NCBI RefSeq assembly: GCF_001902145.1
Contig: NZ_MRST01000027.1
Coordinates: forward strand, 540,519-604,518
DNA length: 64,000 nucleotides
Reading direction: 5' to 3'
DNA from: Pseudomonas fluorescens
Lineage (GTDB): Bacteria; Pseudomonadota; Gammaproteobacteria; Pseudomonadales; Pseudomonadaceae
The position numbers and the translations under genes are program-made. This document shows positions 42,832 through 51,107 of this stretch, piece by piece (position 1 is the stretch's first letter; every line of letters starts with the position of its first letter). The notes beneath the pieces were generated by a model that worked only from the letters and a program-made list of their open reading frames with translations, was not told where the DNA came from and searched no databases.

Positions 42832-44049
42832 TCAGTGCCCCACCACCGCAGGCCCAGCGGCAGACCGCCGTCCCGATTTAAAGCCATGGGCCTGCGCCGA
42901 CCAGGCAATCACTAGAGCGACGATCACCAACACCAGCATCGCCCAAGGAAACGCGGCCACGCCCCAGCGGTCCAGCAACACCCCGCCGAGCACGCCACTG
43001 CCGGCAATCGCACTGTTCCAAGCCACTACGTTCAGCGACAGCGCCACATCCGCACCGTCACCCGCAGCATCGGCCAGGGCGGTTTGCAGCAAGGTGGCGG
43101 CACCGCCGAAGCTCAGGCCCCATACCGCTACGCCAAGGTAGACCACTTGCGGCCGGCTACCCAGCAGGCCGAACGCCACGCAGATCGCCGCGAATGTTGC
43201 CAGGCTGACCAGCACGGTCTTGCGCAGTAACGGCTCGACCAGCTTGGCCGTTAACCAAATGCCCACCAATGCGGCAACACCGAACACCAGCAGCACAAGG
43301 TCTACCCGATCCGCCAGACCGGCGCGCGCCACGAACGGGGCGATGTAGGTGTACAGAATGTTGTGCGCCAGCATCCAGCTGATCACTACCGCCAGCACCG
43401 GGCGCACGCCGGGTGTAGTCAGCACGTTGCCAAGGGACAGGCGTTGGTGCGCGGGCTGCGGCGGGTAATCCGGCACCTTCACAAGTACCCACACGATCAG
43501 CCCCAGCGTCAGCGCCGACATCAGGCCGAACGTGGTACGCCACCCCAGCAGGCCACCGAGCCAGGTGCCCAGAGGCACACCCAGAGACAGCGCAATCGGC
43601 GTACCCACCATTGCCAACGCCAGCGCCCTGCCCTGTTGATGAGGCGCGACCATACGCCGGGCGTAACCCGCCAGCAGGCTCCAGGCCAGCCCCGCCGCCA
43701 CACCGGCAAAAAAGCGCGCCACCAGGGTTACCCCATAGTGGGACGACAGCGCGGTAATCGAGTTGAACAGCAGAAAGCCAACGATGGTCAGCAGCAGCAC
43801 ATTCCGCCGGCGCCAGCCACGGGTGGCGATGGTCATGGGGATCACCGCCAGTACCGAGCCCAGGGCGTAGGCGGTCACCATCTGCCCGGCCATGGACGGT
43901 GAAATCCCAAGGCCATCGCTGATCAACGGCAAGAGCCCGGCGGGTAGGGTTTCGGTGACGATGCAAATGAAACCGGTCATGGCCAGGGCAAGCAAAGCGC
44001 CGATGGGCAGGCGTTCGGAAGATGCAGATAGGCTGGATGAGGGTGTCAC
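42832..44049 (-). CDS. DHA1-type MFS efflux transporter
   Basis: A 405-residue, 12-helix MFS protein of the drug:H+ antiporter-1/AraJ type. Motif: GFICIVTETLPAGLLPLISD in helix 1, SMAGQMVTAYALGSVLAVIP in helix 2, WRRRNVLLLTIVGF in the 2-3 loop. Likely exporter of sugars or drugs. It starts with GTG at 44049 (AAGGAG six bases upstream). It is divergent from a TetR gene with a palindromic operator between. Confidence 0.86.
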   Translation of the reverse strand: MTPSSSLSASSERLPIGALLALAMTGFICIVTETLPAGLLPLISDGLGISPSMAGQMVTAYALGSVLAVIPMTIATRGWRRRNVLLLTIVGFLLFNSITALSSHYGVTLVARFFAGVAAGLAWSLLAGYARRMVAPHQQGRALALAMVGTPIALSLGVPLGTWLGGLLGWRTTFGLMSALTLGLIVWVLVKVPDYPPQPAHQRLSLGNVLTTPGVRPVLAVVISWMLAHNILYTYIAPFVARAGLADRVDLVLLVFGVAALVGIWLTAKLVEPLLRKTVLVSLATFAAICVAFGLLGSRPQVVYLGVAVWGLSFGGAATLLQTALADAAGDGADVALSLNVVAWNSAIAGSGVLGGVLLDRWGVAAFPWAMLVLVIVALVIAWSAQAHGFKSGRRSAAGPAVVGH

Positions 44050-44072
44050 GGGATGCTCCTTGGGTTATTTAA

Positions 44073-44086
44073 ATACCGATCGGTAT
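44073..44086. promoter_or_regulatory. TetR operator, MFS/tetR pair
   Basis: ATACCGATCGGTAT is a perfect 14-base palindrome between the divergent MFS and TetR genes; the pattern ATACCGATCGGTAT is a common operator for TetR regulators of this type. A weaker related site (ATCGACTAGTAT) follows at 44129-44140. Confidence 0.75.
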
Positions 44087-44170
44087 AAATGTTGCGCAGC
44101 ACACCGCTGCATTGTCAACGACTTATGTATCGACTAGTATTTATATCGTTATTCCCAGAGAGTTCTCGCC

Positions 44171-44827
44171 ATGGCACAAATGGGCCGCCCCCGTAACTTT
44201 GACCGCGAACACGCCGTGGAGCAGGCCATGCACCTGTTCTGGCAACACGGCTATGACGCCACGTCCCTCGCCCAACTCAAGGCCGGCCTGGGCGGCGGTA
44301 TTTCCGCACCGAGTTTCTATGCAGCGTTCGGCTCCAAGGAAGCACTGTTCGATGAATGCGTGCAACGCTACCTGGCGACCTACGCCCAGGTCACCGAATG
44401 CCTGTGGGATGAAAACCTGCCGCCGCGCCTGGCGGTCGAAACCGCACTGCGCCAGTCGGCACGCATGCAGTGCGACAACGCCCACCCCAAGGGTTGCATG
44501 GTGACACTGGGGGTGATGAGCGCACCGAGCCCGGAGCATGCGCGAGTGGTGGACGCCTTGACCCAGTCACGGGCCCGCACAAGGGCCGGCATTGTCGCGT
44601 GTGTGCAACGGGCGATGCAGGCCGGTCAGTTACCGGACACGCTGGACGCGGGGGCGATGGCAACCGTGTTTGATTGCTTCTTGCAGGGCGTGTCGATCCA
44701 GGCACGGGATAACACGCCCCACGAACAGATCGATGCGGCGATCAACCATCTGCTGCTGACCTGGGACATTGCAGCCTCTACGGCTGCGCCCATTCGCCAA
44801 AACACGCCAGCCCTGCAGAAACGATAA
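44171..44827 (+). CDS. TetR-family regulator of the MFS gene
   Basis: A 218-residue TetR protein with the start typical of the AcrR-like group, GRPRNFDREHAVEQAMHLFW, and the recognition helix in SAPSFYAAFGSKEALFDECV. Ligand domain contains several Cys (MQCDNAHPKGCMV), which may be only structural. It is divergent from the MFS exporter, so a repressor of it. Confidence 0.88.
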   Translation: MAQMGRPRNFDREHAVEQAMHLFWQHGYDATSLAQLKAGLGGGISAPSFYAAFGSKEALFDECVQRYLATYAQVTECLWDENLPPRLAVETALRQSARMQCDNAHPKGCMVTLGVMSAPSPEHARVVDALTQSRARTRAGIVACVQRAMQAGQLPDTLDAGAMATVFDCFLQGVSIQARDNTPHEQIDAAINHLLLTWDIAASTAAPIRQNTPALQKR

Positions 44828-44848
44828 CGGCAAGCACGCAATGTGCGA

Positions 44849-45910
44849 TTAGGGTCTGCACACCGTTGCGGCCGTTGCGAATGCGTGGATTTGCTCGACG
44901 ATCTGCTGCGAAGCGGTGCGGATGGCCGTGGTGGTATTGCCGGCGATATGCGGCGTGAGTTGCGCGCAGGGAATGCCCACCAACGGCGAGCTGAAGCGGT
45001 CTTTTTCCAGGGCGAAGGTATCGATGGCAACCGCCTTGATATGCCCGGAAAACCGGACCATGAAGGCGGCCAGTTGCTGCTCGTCGACGATGCCACCGCG
45101 AGCGGTATTGATCAGTATCGAACCCTGGCGCATCCGCTTGAATTCGGCGCTGCCGAACAGGCCGCGGGTCTGCGGGGTGAGCGGCACATGGATCGAAACG
45201 ATGTGGGCCTCGTCCAGCAACTGTTCCAGGGTTTGCCTGCGTTGCAGCCCGAGGCGGCGCGCCTCCTGCTCGGTAAAGCGCTCGGACCCGGTGGCTATCA
45301 CCTTGATCCCCAAGGCGCTGGCTTTGCGCGCCACCTGCTGGGCAATGCTGCCCGTGCCCACGAGCCCGAGGGTGAGTTCGGCGTATTCAGCAGCAGGCGC
45401 CAAGGTGCCTTTCGACCAGTGGCCTTGGTGGGTTTGCGCGTTGTAGTGGTCCAGGTCGCGAAACAGAAACAGCGCCTGGGCCAACACGTATTCAGCGACA
45501 GCGGTCGCGTTGGAACCCGGCGTATGCAGGACCTTCACCCCAGCCTGCTCGCACGCGTGCCGGTCAATATGGTTGAGGCCGGTCCCGGCCTGAGCGATTG
45601 CACGCAGCGGCGTGGACAACCCGGATGAGCTGGCGGCGCCAATCAGTTCGCCGCCCAGCGGGATGTTCAAGCGTGTCTTGAACACGCTGTAACCCCCGGC
45701 CTGGTTCACCGCGGCGATAAAAGCCCGCTCGTCGTGGCCGTTGATATCGGCATACCCGATGCGGGCGCCGTAGTGCTGCTGGATGCTGTGTTTATCGCTG
45801 AAGTAGTAGAGGTTGAGGATGACTGCCAAGCCCAGATCAAGGAAGCGATCGATTTCCTCATAGAGCAGCGGCGGACCGGGCGCATCGAGTATCAGAGTGG
45901 TGAATGCCAT
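44849..45910 (-). CDS. D-isomer-specific 2-hydroxyacid dehydrogenase
   Basis: A 353-residue NAD(P)-dependent dehydrogenase. The Rossmann motif is LTLGLVGTGSIAQQVARKAS; catalytic residues are Arg in LINTARGGIVDEQQL, Glu of the AIDTFALEKDRF region and His in LTPHIAGNTTTA. N-terminal 90 residues are less conserved. Substrate unknown (D-lactate/phosphoglycerate-like). ATG at 45910 follows AAGGATC. It converges with the TetR gene, 21 bases apart. Confidence 0.86.
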   Translation of the reverse strand: MAFTTLILDAPGPPLLYEEIDRFLDLGLAVILNLYYFSDKHSIQQHYGARIGYADINGHDERAFIAAVNQAGGYSVFKTRLNIPLGGELIGAASSSGLSTPLRAIAQAGTGLNHIDRHACEQAGVKVLHTPGSNATAVAEYVLAQALFLFRDLDHYNAQTHQGHWSKGTLAPAAEYAELTLGLVGTGSIAQQVARKASALGIKVIATGSERFTEQEARRLGLQRRQTLEQLLDEAHIVSIHVPLTPQTRGLFGSAEFKRMRQGSILINTARGGIVDEQQLAAFMVRFSGHIKAVAIDTFALEKDRFSSPLVGIPCAQLTPHIAGNTTTAIRTASQQIVEQIHAFATAATVCRP

Positions 45911-46348
45911 GGGTTTGATCCTTTTGAAGGCATTGATGACTCGAACAATGCTTGCTTGATTGCCGCTTCGAAGACCGCACCACCCAAGGCGGCCGCCCGC
46001 TTGGACCAATAAAGCATGGGCCTGATTTTTCGGCAAAGGACCTATTTGGAATAAAACGAACGGGAAAAAAATCATCGTCCGTCAAAAAAACACGCCCGTG
46101 TCTCATGAACATAATCGAGGTTTTTAACTTTTTGATTAATCGGGGCTAAATAAAATCCTTCGAAAACGTTTAACTCAAATGAAAATCTAGGCACGCATGA
46201 CGTGCGAGAGAAACCTAAAAAAATCTTCATAACCCCCCTTGTACGTCAGCCCAATGAATAGGCGAAGCGCTTGCGAGTCCTATCCATCGGCTTATTCAGG
46301 AACATACGCCCCGGTGAAACGGCGCGCCCCTTGCCCAGAAGGATCTCT
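45911..46348. other. Divergent AT-rich control region
   Basis: A 438-base region between the divergent dehydrogenase and DUF3857 genes. AT-rich around 46075-46240, with GCACGCATGACGTGC at 46191-46205 as an imperfect palindrome. No gene or RNA recognised; an in-frame extension of the dehydrogenase to 46075 has no ribosome site. Confidence 0.4.
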
Positions 46349-48211
46349 ATGCAAAGCCTCCCGCTCTCTGCGTTACGCCTGTTCGGTGTGCTGGCAGTCA
46401 TGGTCTGCGTGCTGTTGACGACGCCAGCCCGTGCCGATTACACCGACCTTTCCCTGACCCACGAAAAAAACATCCAGTCCTACGTCGTGAATGCCGACGG
46501 CAGCTTTGTACTGGATGTCGAACGAGTTATGCGGATCAATGAAGAGCGCGCGATCACCTCCAACGCCCAGCGTTCGGTCACCTACAATCGCACCCTGGAA
46601 ACCCTGGATATCGTCGAGGCCTACACCCTCAAACCCGACGGCCGCAAAGTCGTGGTGACACCAGACCGGATCAAGGAGCAGCAGGAGCTAGAGTCTGCCC
46701 AGGCGCCGATGTTCCAGGACTCGCGGATCAAGGTGGTGATCTTCCCGGAGCTGCAAGCGGGTGATCGCATGGTGCTGCGGTACCAGCGCCATCGCAATAC
46801 GCCGTTGTTTGCGGGGCAGTTCGAAGACCTTTTCTCGCCGGACTTTTACCAGAATGAGCGGGTGCGCCTGAGTTACGACATGCCCGCCGAAATGAAGCTG
46901 TACGCCGACTCACGGGGTTTCAAAGCGTCCACGCCAGCCAACGCCAACGGGCGAACGGTGTACCGCTGGGACTTGGAACAAACCAAGAAAAATCGCGTGG
47001 AAGAAGGCTCCGTTGCCTACACCGACTACGGGCAACTGCTGGCCGTGTCGACGTTTACCGACTACAAGCAGTTTGCCCAGGCCTACGCCGCCAGGGCACA
47101 GGTAGAAGTGACCCCGGCCATGACCCAACTGGCCAAGGAACTCACCGCCAACCTCGACAACCCACGCAGCAAGGCCCTGGTGCTGAGTGACTGGGTACGC
47201 AACAACATTCGCTATGTGGCCGTGTACGTCGGTGCCGGTGGCGTGGTGCCGCATTCAGCGCAGGCCGTGCTGGATAACCGTTATGGCGATTGCAAAGACC
47301 ATGTCGCCCTACTTGAAGCGCTGCTCAAGGCCGTCGCCATTGAAAGCTCGCCCGCCCTGATCAACGCCGGCAACGCCTACGAACTGCCCGAGGTACCGAC
47401 CCTGGGCGTGCTCAACCATGTAATCACTTATGTACCCAGCCTCGACCTGTACCTGGACTCCACCGCGACGCCCATCGCTGCTGGCTACCTGCCTCTGCCC
47501 GAACTCGGCAAACCGGTATTGCTGACACAGACCGGTGAGCGTACGCAGACACCGTCCCGCCAGCCTGGCAAAGTGGACACAACCATGGCGTTCAAGGTCA
47601 ACACCAAAGGCGCTGCCGACTTTACCAATGACTCCACCATCGACGGTTGGGGCGCAGAGCTTAACCGCTTCATGCTCAAGGCCATGCAGCCTGCCGACCG
47701 TAATCAGTTGGTGCAACAGGTCCTGAGCATGTTTGGGCAATCCGGTAGCGGAGTGATCGAAACTGACGCTTTGGACAGTACTGCCAATACCTTCAAGTTC
47801 ACGCTCAAAGGCCACACCAGCAACCTGGTCAACCTGCCTGGCCCGACCGGGGTGCCGACCCTCTCCAGCCTGGCCGGCGGTATCGGCCAGAGCGTGTTTT
47901 CCTTGATGGCCGAAAAGGAACGCACTCAGAACTTCTCCTGCCTTTCGAGTGAGATATCAGAAGTAGCGCGCCTGGAGTTCCCCGCCAAGGTGAAGATCCT
48001 CGCGGTGCCCAAGGCAGTGTCGGTGAAACACGCAGGCTTCGACTATCGCTCCACCTATGTGAAGAAGGCCAATACGGTGCTGATCACGCGCCAATATGTG
48101 TTTAGCAAGCCAGAGATCCTCTGCACCCCAGAGGACTTTGCGGCCATGCAACCGGCGATTGAAGGCATGGTCAACGATTTGAAAAGCCAGGTGATTGTGC
48201 AGACGTTGTAA
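46349..48211 (+). CDS. DUF3857/transglutaminase-domain exported protein
   Basis: A 620-residue protein with a signal peptide (hydrophobic LRLFGVLAVMVCVLLTTPAR, cleavage near ARA-DY). The N-terminal DUF3857 domain (DYTDLSLTHEKNIQSYVVNA to about 220) is followed by a transglutaminase-like core with Cys315 in YGDCKDHVALLEALLKA, His in NHVITYVPS and Asp in LYLDSTATPI. The C-terminal 200 residues resemble the usual beta-rich extension. These proteins are periplasmic, of unknown role (cell-wall or protein cross-linking has been suggested). AAGGA precedes the ATG. Confidence 0.87.
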   Translation: MQSLPLSALRLFGVLAVMVCVLLTTPARADYTDLSLTHEKNIQSYVVNADGSFVLDVERVMRINEERAITSNAQRSVTYNRTLETLDIVEAYTLKPDGRKVVVTPDRIKEQQELESAQAPMFQDSRIKVVIFPELQAGDRMVLRYQRHRNTPLFAGQFEDLFSPDFYQNERVRLSYDMPAEMKLYADSRGFKASTPANANGRTVYRWDLEQTKKNRVEEGSVAYTDYGQLLAVSTFTDYKQFAQAYAARAQVEVTPAMTQLAKELTANLDNPRSKALVLSDWVRNNIRYVAVYVGAGGVVPHSAQAVLDNRYGDCKDHVALLEALLKAVAIESSPALINAGNAYELPEVPTLGVLNHVITYVPSLDLYLDSTATPIAAGYLPLPELGKPVLLTQTGERTQTPSRQPGKVDTTMAFKVNTKGAADFTNDSTIDGWGAELNRFMLKAMQPADRNQLVQQVLSMFGQSGSGVIETDALDSTANTFKFTLKGHTSNLVNLPGPTGVPTLSSLAGGIGQSVFSLMAEKERTQNFSCLSSEISEVARLEFPAKVKILAVPKAVSVKHAGFDYRSTYVKKANTVLITRQYVFSKPEILCTPEDFAAMQPAIEGMVNDLKSQVIVQTL

Positions 48212-48338
48212 CGCCCTGGCCCTGCTTGCGTGTCAGTGGTTATGCACTGGCGCGCGGGAAGCGTGGACTGCGATGCTGAGGCGCAGCTATAAAACCGTTC
48301 CTAACCCGGTTGGCGCTTCTGTAAGGCGCTATCAGCTT

Positions 48339-49649
48339 TTAACGTTCTGACTCGACAGCCCGCACGTTCGTAAAATCAAGCATGACCGTAAACCGCTGCT
48401 GCTCACGAATCACCTCAATCTGCCAGCCCAGTTTTGCGCATAACTGGCGCATCAACTGCAGCCCAAGACCATAGCCAAAATCATCCGACTCCTGCTGCGG
48501 ACCAGTCTCCCTGATGTGGTTGGCGATCATCAGTCGGGGGTATTCGAAGCTGATTTCCACTGTGCCTTCTTCGGCGTATTGCAGCGCATTGCGCAGGAAG
48601 TTGCCGATCACGATGCGGCATGCGGTGGGAGGCAATCGGCAAGGTCCGTCCTGGATGTCGACGCTCAACTCGATATCCCGGTTACCGATCAGGTAGCGGT
48701 GTTTTTCAATCAACTCGCCCACCAGTTCGCTCAGGTCAACGTCTTCTTCCGGCAGCGGCTCGGGACGCTCGCGGCTCATCCACAGTAATGTCTCGGCGAT
48801 CAGTTGCATGTTCAGCACAGAACGTTCTATGCGCTGCAACGAGGGTGGTAGCACACCGCCCGATTGCAGGGTCAACAATTCGATAGTGGCCTTGAGCACC
48901 GCCAGCGGCGTACGCAGTTCATGGCTGGTGTAGCGCAACAAGCGGCCTTCACGCTGGCTGGCGGCCTGCACCTGCTCAACACTTTTGGCCAGGGCATCGG
49001 CCAGCATATTGAACTCCTTGAAGTTGAAACCCGGCCGCTCGCTGGCCAGGGCGTCAGGATTATTCAGGGTGCTGGACCATTGGATCAGACGTCCCAGCGG
49101 ACGCACCAACCACCACACCAACAGCGCGATGATAATCAGCGCCGGCACGAATACCGCCAGGCTGATGAGCTGGACGCTTTCCAGTACCTGGTCGAAGTAG
49201 GCGTCGGACAATGGCGTCTCGACCTCACCCCCTACTTCCTTATCGTGGTCGATGTCATACATGTAGAGGGTTTTGCCGTCGCCCAGAGGTTGTTCGAGAA
49301 CTATATGGAACGGTGCGTCGTCGTCATCGGAATAGAGATCGCCGAAGATATTCACCGCACCGAAGGACAGGCTCGGCGGGGTATCGAGCAACTCACGCAC
49401 GTCCTGCTGCAACGCCTCCTTGCCGATGACGCTGGTATAGAAGTAATTGTGCGGCGTCGGCGTGGTCGGGTCCTGTTTGTAGTGCCGGAGAAAATACTGG
49501 GCTTCCTCCTCCATCATCGCGCTGGCGGTATAGAACAGGCCGCGCACGGTAAATTCAGGCAGCAGCTTGCTGTAGATCACCAGCACCACAGCAATCAATA
49601 ACAGAAAGCTGCCACTGATCACCCACTTCAAGCTCAGGCCATTACGCAT
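48339..49649 (-). CDS. Sensor histidine kinase
   Basis: A 436-residue kinase with TM1 at 11-27 and TM2 at 161-184, so residues 28-160 form a periplasmic sensor. That sensor carries an acidic patch GDLYSDDDDAPF (103-114), a possible cation site. A HAMP-like linker follows, then the H-box RYTSHELRTPLAVL with H243, N-box GNFLRNALQYAEEG and G-box FGYGLGLQLM. Its ATG overlaps the end of the response regulator gene by 8 bases, so the two are coupled. The signal is unknown; low divalent cation or cationic peptide sensing (PhoQ/ColS-like acidic patches) would be the first guess. Confidence 0.9.
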   Translation of the reverse strand: MRNGLSLKWVISGSFLLLIAVVLVIYSKLLPEFTVRGLFYTASAMMEEEAQYFLRHYKQDPTTPTPHNYFYTSVIGKEALQQDVRELLDTPPSLSFGAVNIFGDLYSDDDDAPFHIVLEQPLGDGKTLYMYDIDHDKEVGGEVETPLSDAYFDQVLESVQLISLAVFVPALIIIALLVWWLVRPLGRLIQWSSTLNNPDALASERPGFNFKEFNMLADALAKSVEQVQAASQREGRLLRYTSHELRTPLAVLKATIELLTLQSGGVLPPSLQRIERSVLNMQLIAETLLWMSRERPEPLPEEDVDLSELVGELIEKHRYLIGNRDIELSVDIQDGPCRLPPTACRIVIGNFLRNALQYAEEGTVEISFEYPRLMIANHIRETGPQQESDDFGYGLGLQLMRQLCAKLGWQIEVIREQQRFTVMLDFTNVRAVESER

Positions 49650-50316
49650 GAGGTTTTACCTGAATGCCGACACCCGCCAGGGTGTGGATCAATGGCCGGC
49701 CAAACGGTTTGTCTACCGCCTTGCGCAGCCGATGCATGTGCACTTTGAGCGTATTGCTATCGGGCGGCTCATCGCCCCAGATTTTGCTTTCCAAACGTTC
49801 CCTGGGAACAGGCTCGGGACTGGCGCGCATCAAGTGCTCCAGCAAGGCCCAACAGATGGGTGACAGGTGCAGCTCCTGCCCCGCCCGGCTGACTTTGCGG
49901 GTGGTCAGCTCCATGACCAGGTCGTCCACTTGCAGGCGGCTGGTCTGGCCGCTGCGCCGCAGGCTCAAGGCGCGAATCCGCGCCACCAGCTCGGCAAGCT
50001 CGAACGGCTTGACCAGATAGTCGTCGGCTCCCGCGGCAAAACTGGCGAGCTTGTCGGGCAACGCATCCAGCGACGTCAGCATCAGGATGGGGGTCTGGAT
50101 GCCTTGCTGGCGCAACCTTGCACACACCTGCTGGCCGTCCAGGCGCGGCAGCATGATGTCCAGCAGGATGACGTCGTAATGCTGGTTGAGCGCCAGGTTG
50201 AGCCCGGCCTGGCCATTGCTGGCGTGATCGCAGACGATGCCGCTGATCTCCAGGTACTCGATGACGGTGATAGCCAGGTCCAGGTTGTCCTCGACCAGCA
50301 GCAGATGAATATGCAC
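49642..50316 (-). CDS. OmpR-type response regulator
   Basis: A 224-residue regulator. The receiver has acidic pocket VEDN (8-11), phospho-acceptor D53 in LLDIMLPRLDG and conserved Lys in DDYLVKPFELAELV. The C-terminal winged helix is visible in CWALLEHLMRASPEPVPRER and NTLKVHMHRLRKAVDKPFGR. GTG start with GAGGGG eight bases upstream. First gene of a two-component operon with the kinase, divergent from two small membrane-protein genes that are plausible targets. Confidence 0.9.
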   Translation of the reverse strand: MHIHLLLVEDNLDLAITVIEYLEISGIVCDHASNGQAGLNLALNQHYDVILLDIMLPRLDGQQVCARLRQQGIQTPILMLTSLDALPDKLASFAAGADDYLVKPFELAELVARIRALSLRRSGQTSRLQVDDLVMELTTRKVSRAGQELHLSPICWALLEHLMRASPEPVPRERLESKIWGDEPPDSNTLKVHMHRLRKAVDKPFGRPLIHTLAGVGIQVKPHA

Positions 50317-50453
50317 GGAAAAAACCCCTCGGGCAGGCAGTGCGCAGCGGTGTGAAGGATAGCGGAAGTCGGGCTGTATCCCGCGATGTTTACCTGGCGT
50401 TAACCCGGTGCCGCTTAGGCTAAGGCTCTTCTTATCCAGAGCTCGTCACCGTC

Positions 50454-50627
50454 ATGAACCTGTATTCGATGATCAAAGGGGTGCTGTTAGCCGTGATTTT
50501 CCTCGCGCTGATGGTGGGCATCCTTCCACAGCAAACTCAGTTGGTACGCATGGGAGGCAGTGGCTGGTTTCTGATTGGCCAGAATGTTGAGCAGACAGGG
50601 TCGTGTCATGTCGCCCGTGCGTCGTGA
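50454..50627 (+). CDS. Small membrane protein, divergent from the two-component system
   Basis: A 57-residue ORF not listed by ORF length but open from ATG 50454 to TGA 50627. It has one hydrophobic helix (MIKGVLLAVIFLALMVGILP) and a short polar tail. The next gene begins inside it at 50608 in another frame, which suggests coupling. No family is recognised and the ribosome site (AGAG) is weak, so this call is tentative. Position directly divergent from a two-component operon makes it a candidate target or feedback partner. Confidence 0.45.
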   Translation: MNLYSMIKGVLLAVIFLALMVGILPQQTQLVRMGGSGWFLIGQNVEQTGSCHVARAS

Positions 50628-51009
50628 TGAGCTGGGCGCCAGCTATGCCAGCCAGTTGGTCGCTTGCGTGGTGCTGGTTATTGGTGTGGCGGTTTCGATG
50701 GGTGTCTATATCGCGCGCTTGAATGCGCACCTCGATGAGCAACGCGACCTGTCCTCGGTGTATCTGCCCGACTGCCCTGACGGCCGTGGTGGTTTTATGG
50801 TCTATCCCGATGACAGGCGCAGTGGTGACCAGTGTTACAACGTCGATGAAGAGGAGTCGATCGATGTCGATGAGGCGCAGCAGCTATCAGGCTCGAACCT
50901 TGCGCAATGGTTCGATTACATCCTGCCTGCGGTTGAACCCGAGCAGGCTTTAGATACCTCGCACACTGCGCATAATGCCGTTCGGTTAAGCGTATATCGC
51001 CCTCTGTAG
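50608..51009 (+). CDS. Small membrane protein with acidic outer domain
   Basis: A 133-residue protein with one N-terminal membrane helix (ASQLVACVVLVIGVAVSMGV, about 12-31) and a periplasmic part very rich in Asp/Glu (RSGDQCYNVDEEESIDVDEA) with two Cys (PDCPDG, DQCYN). The last 14 residues (TAHNAVRLSVYRPL) are encoded by the repeat element that starts at 50973, so the original C terminus has been replaced. The ATG at 50608 overlaps the preceding small ORF. Divergent from the two-component system whose kinase also has an acidic sensor loop. No family recognised. Confidence 0.55.
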   Translation: MSPVRRDELGASYASQLVACVVLVIGVAVSMGVYIARLNAHLDEQRDLSSVYLPDCPDGRGGFMVYPDDRRSGDQCYNVDEEESIDVDEAQQLSGSNLAQWFDYILPAVEPEQALDTSHTAHNAVRLSVYRPL

Positions 51010-51105
51010 GAGCGAGCTTGCTCGCGAAAAACGTCAACGATAAAGCGTGCTTCCTGAATGAACGCGGCGCCTGTGAGTTTTTCGCGAGCAAGCTCGCTCC
51101 TACGG
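50973..51105. repeat. Extended REP element, copy 4
   Basis: The usual inverted REP pair (51005-51105) with an added leader TAATGCCGTTCGGTTAAGCG starting at 50973. The same leader and REP recur at 54010-54141. The leader overlaps the 3' end of the preceding gene. Confidence 0.85.
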
Positions 51106-51107
51106 GC

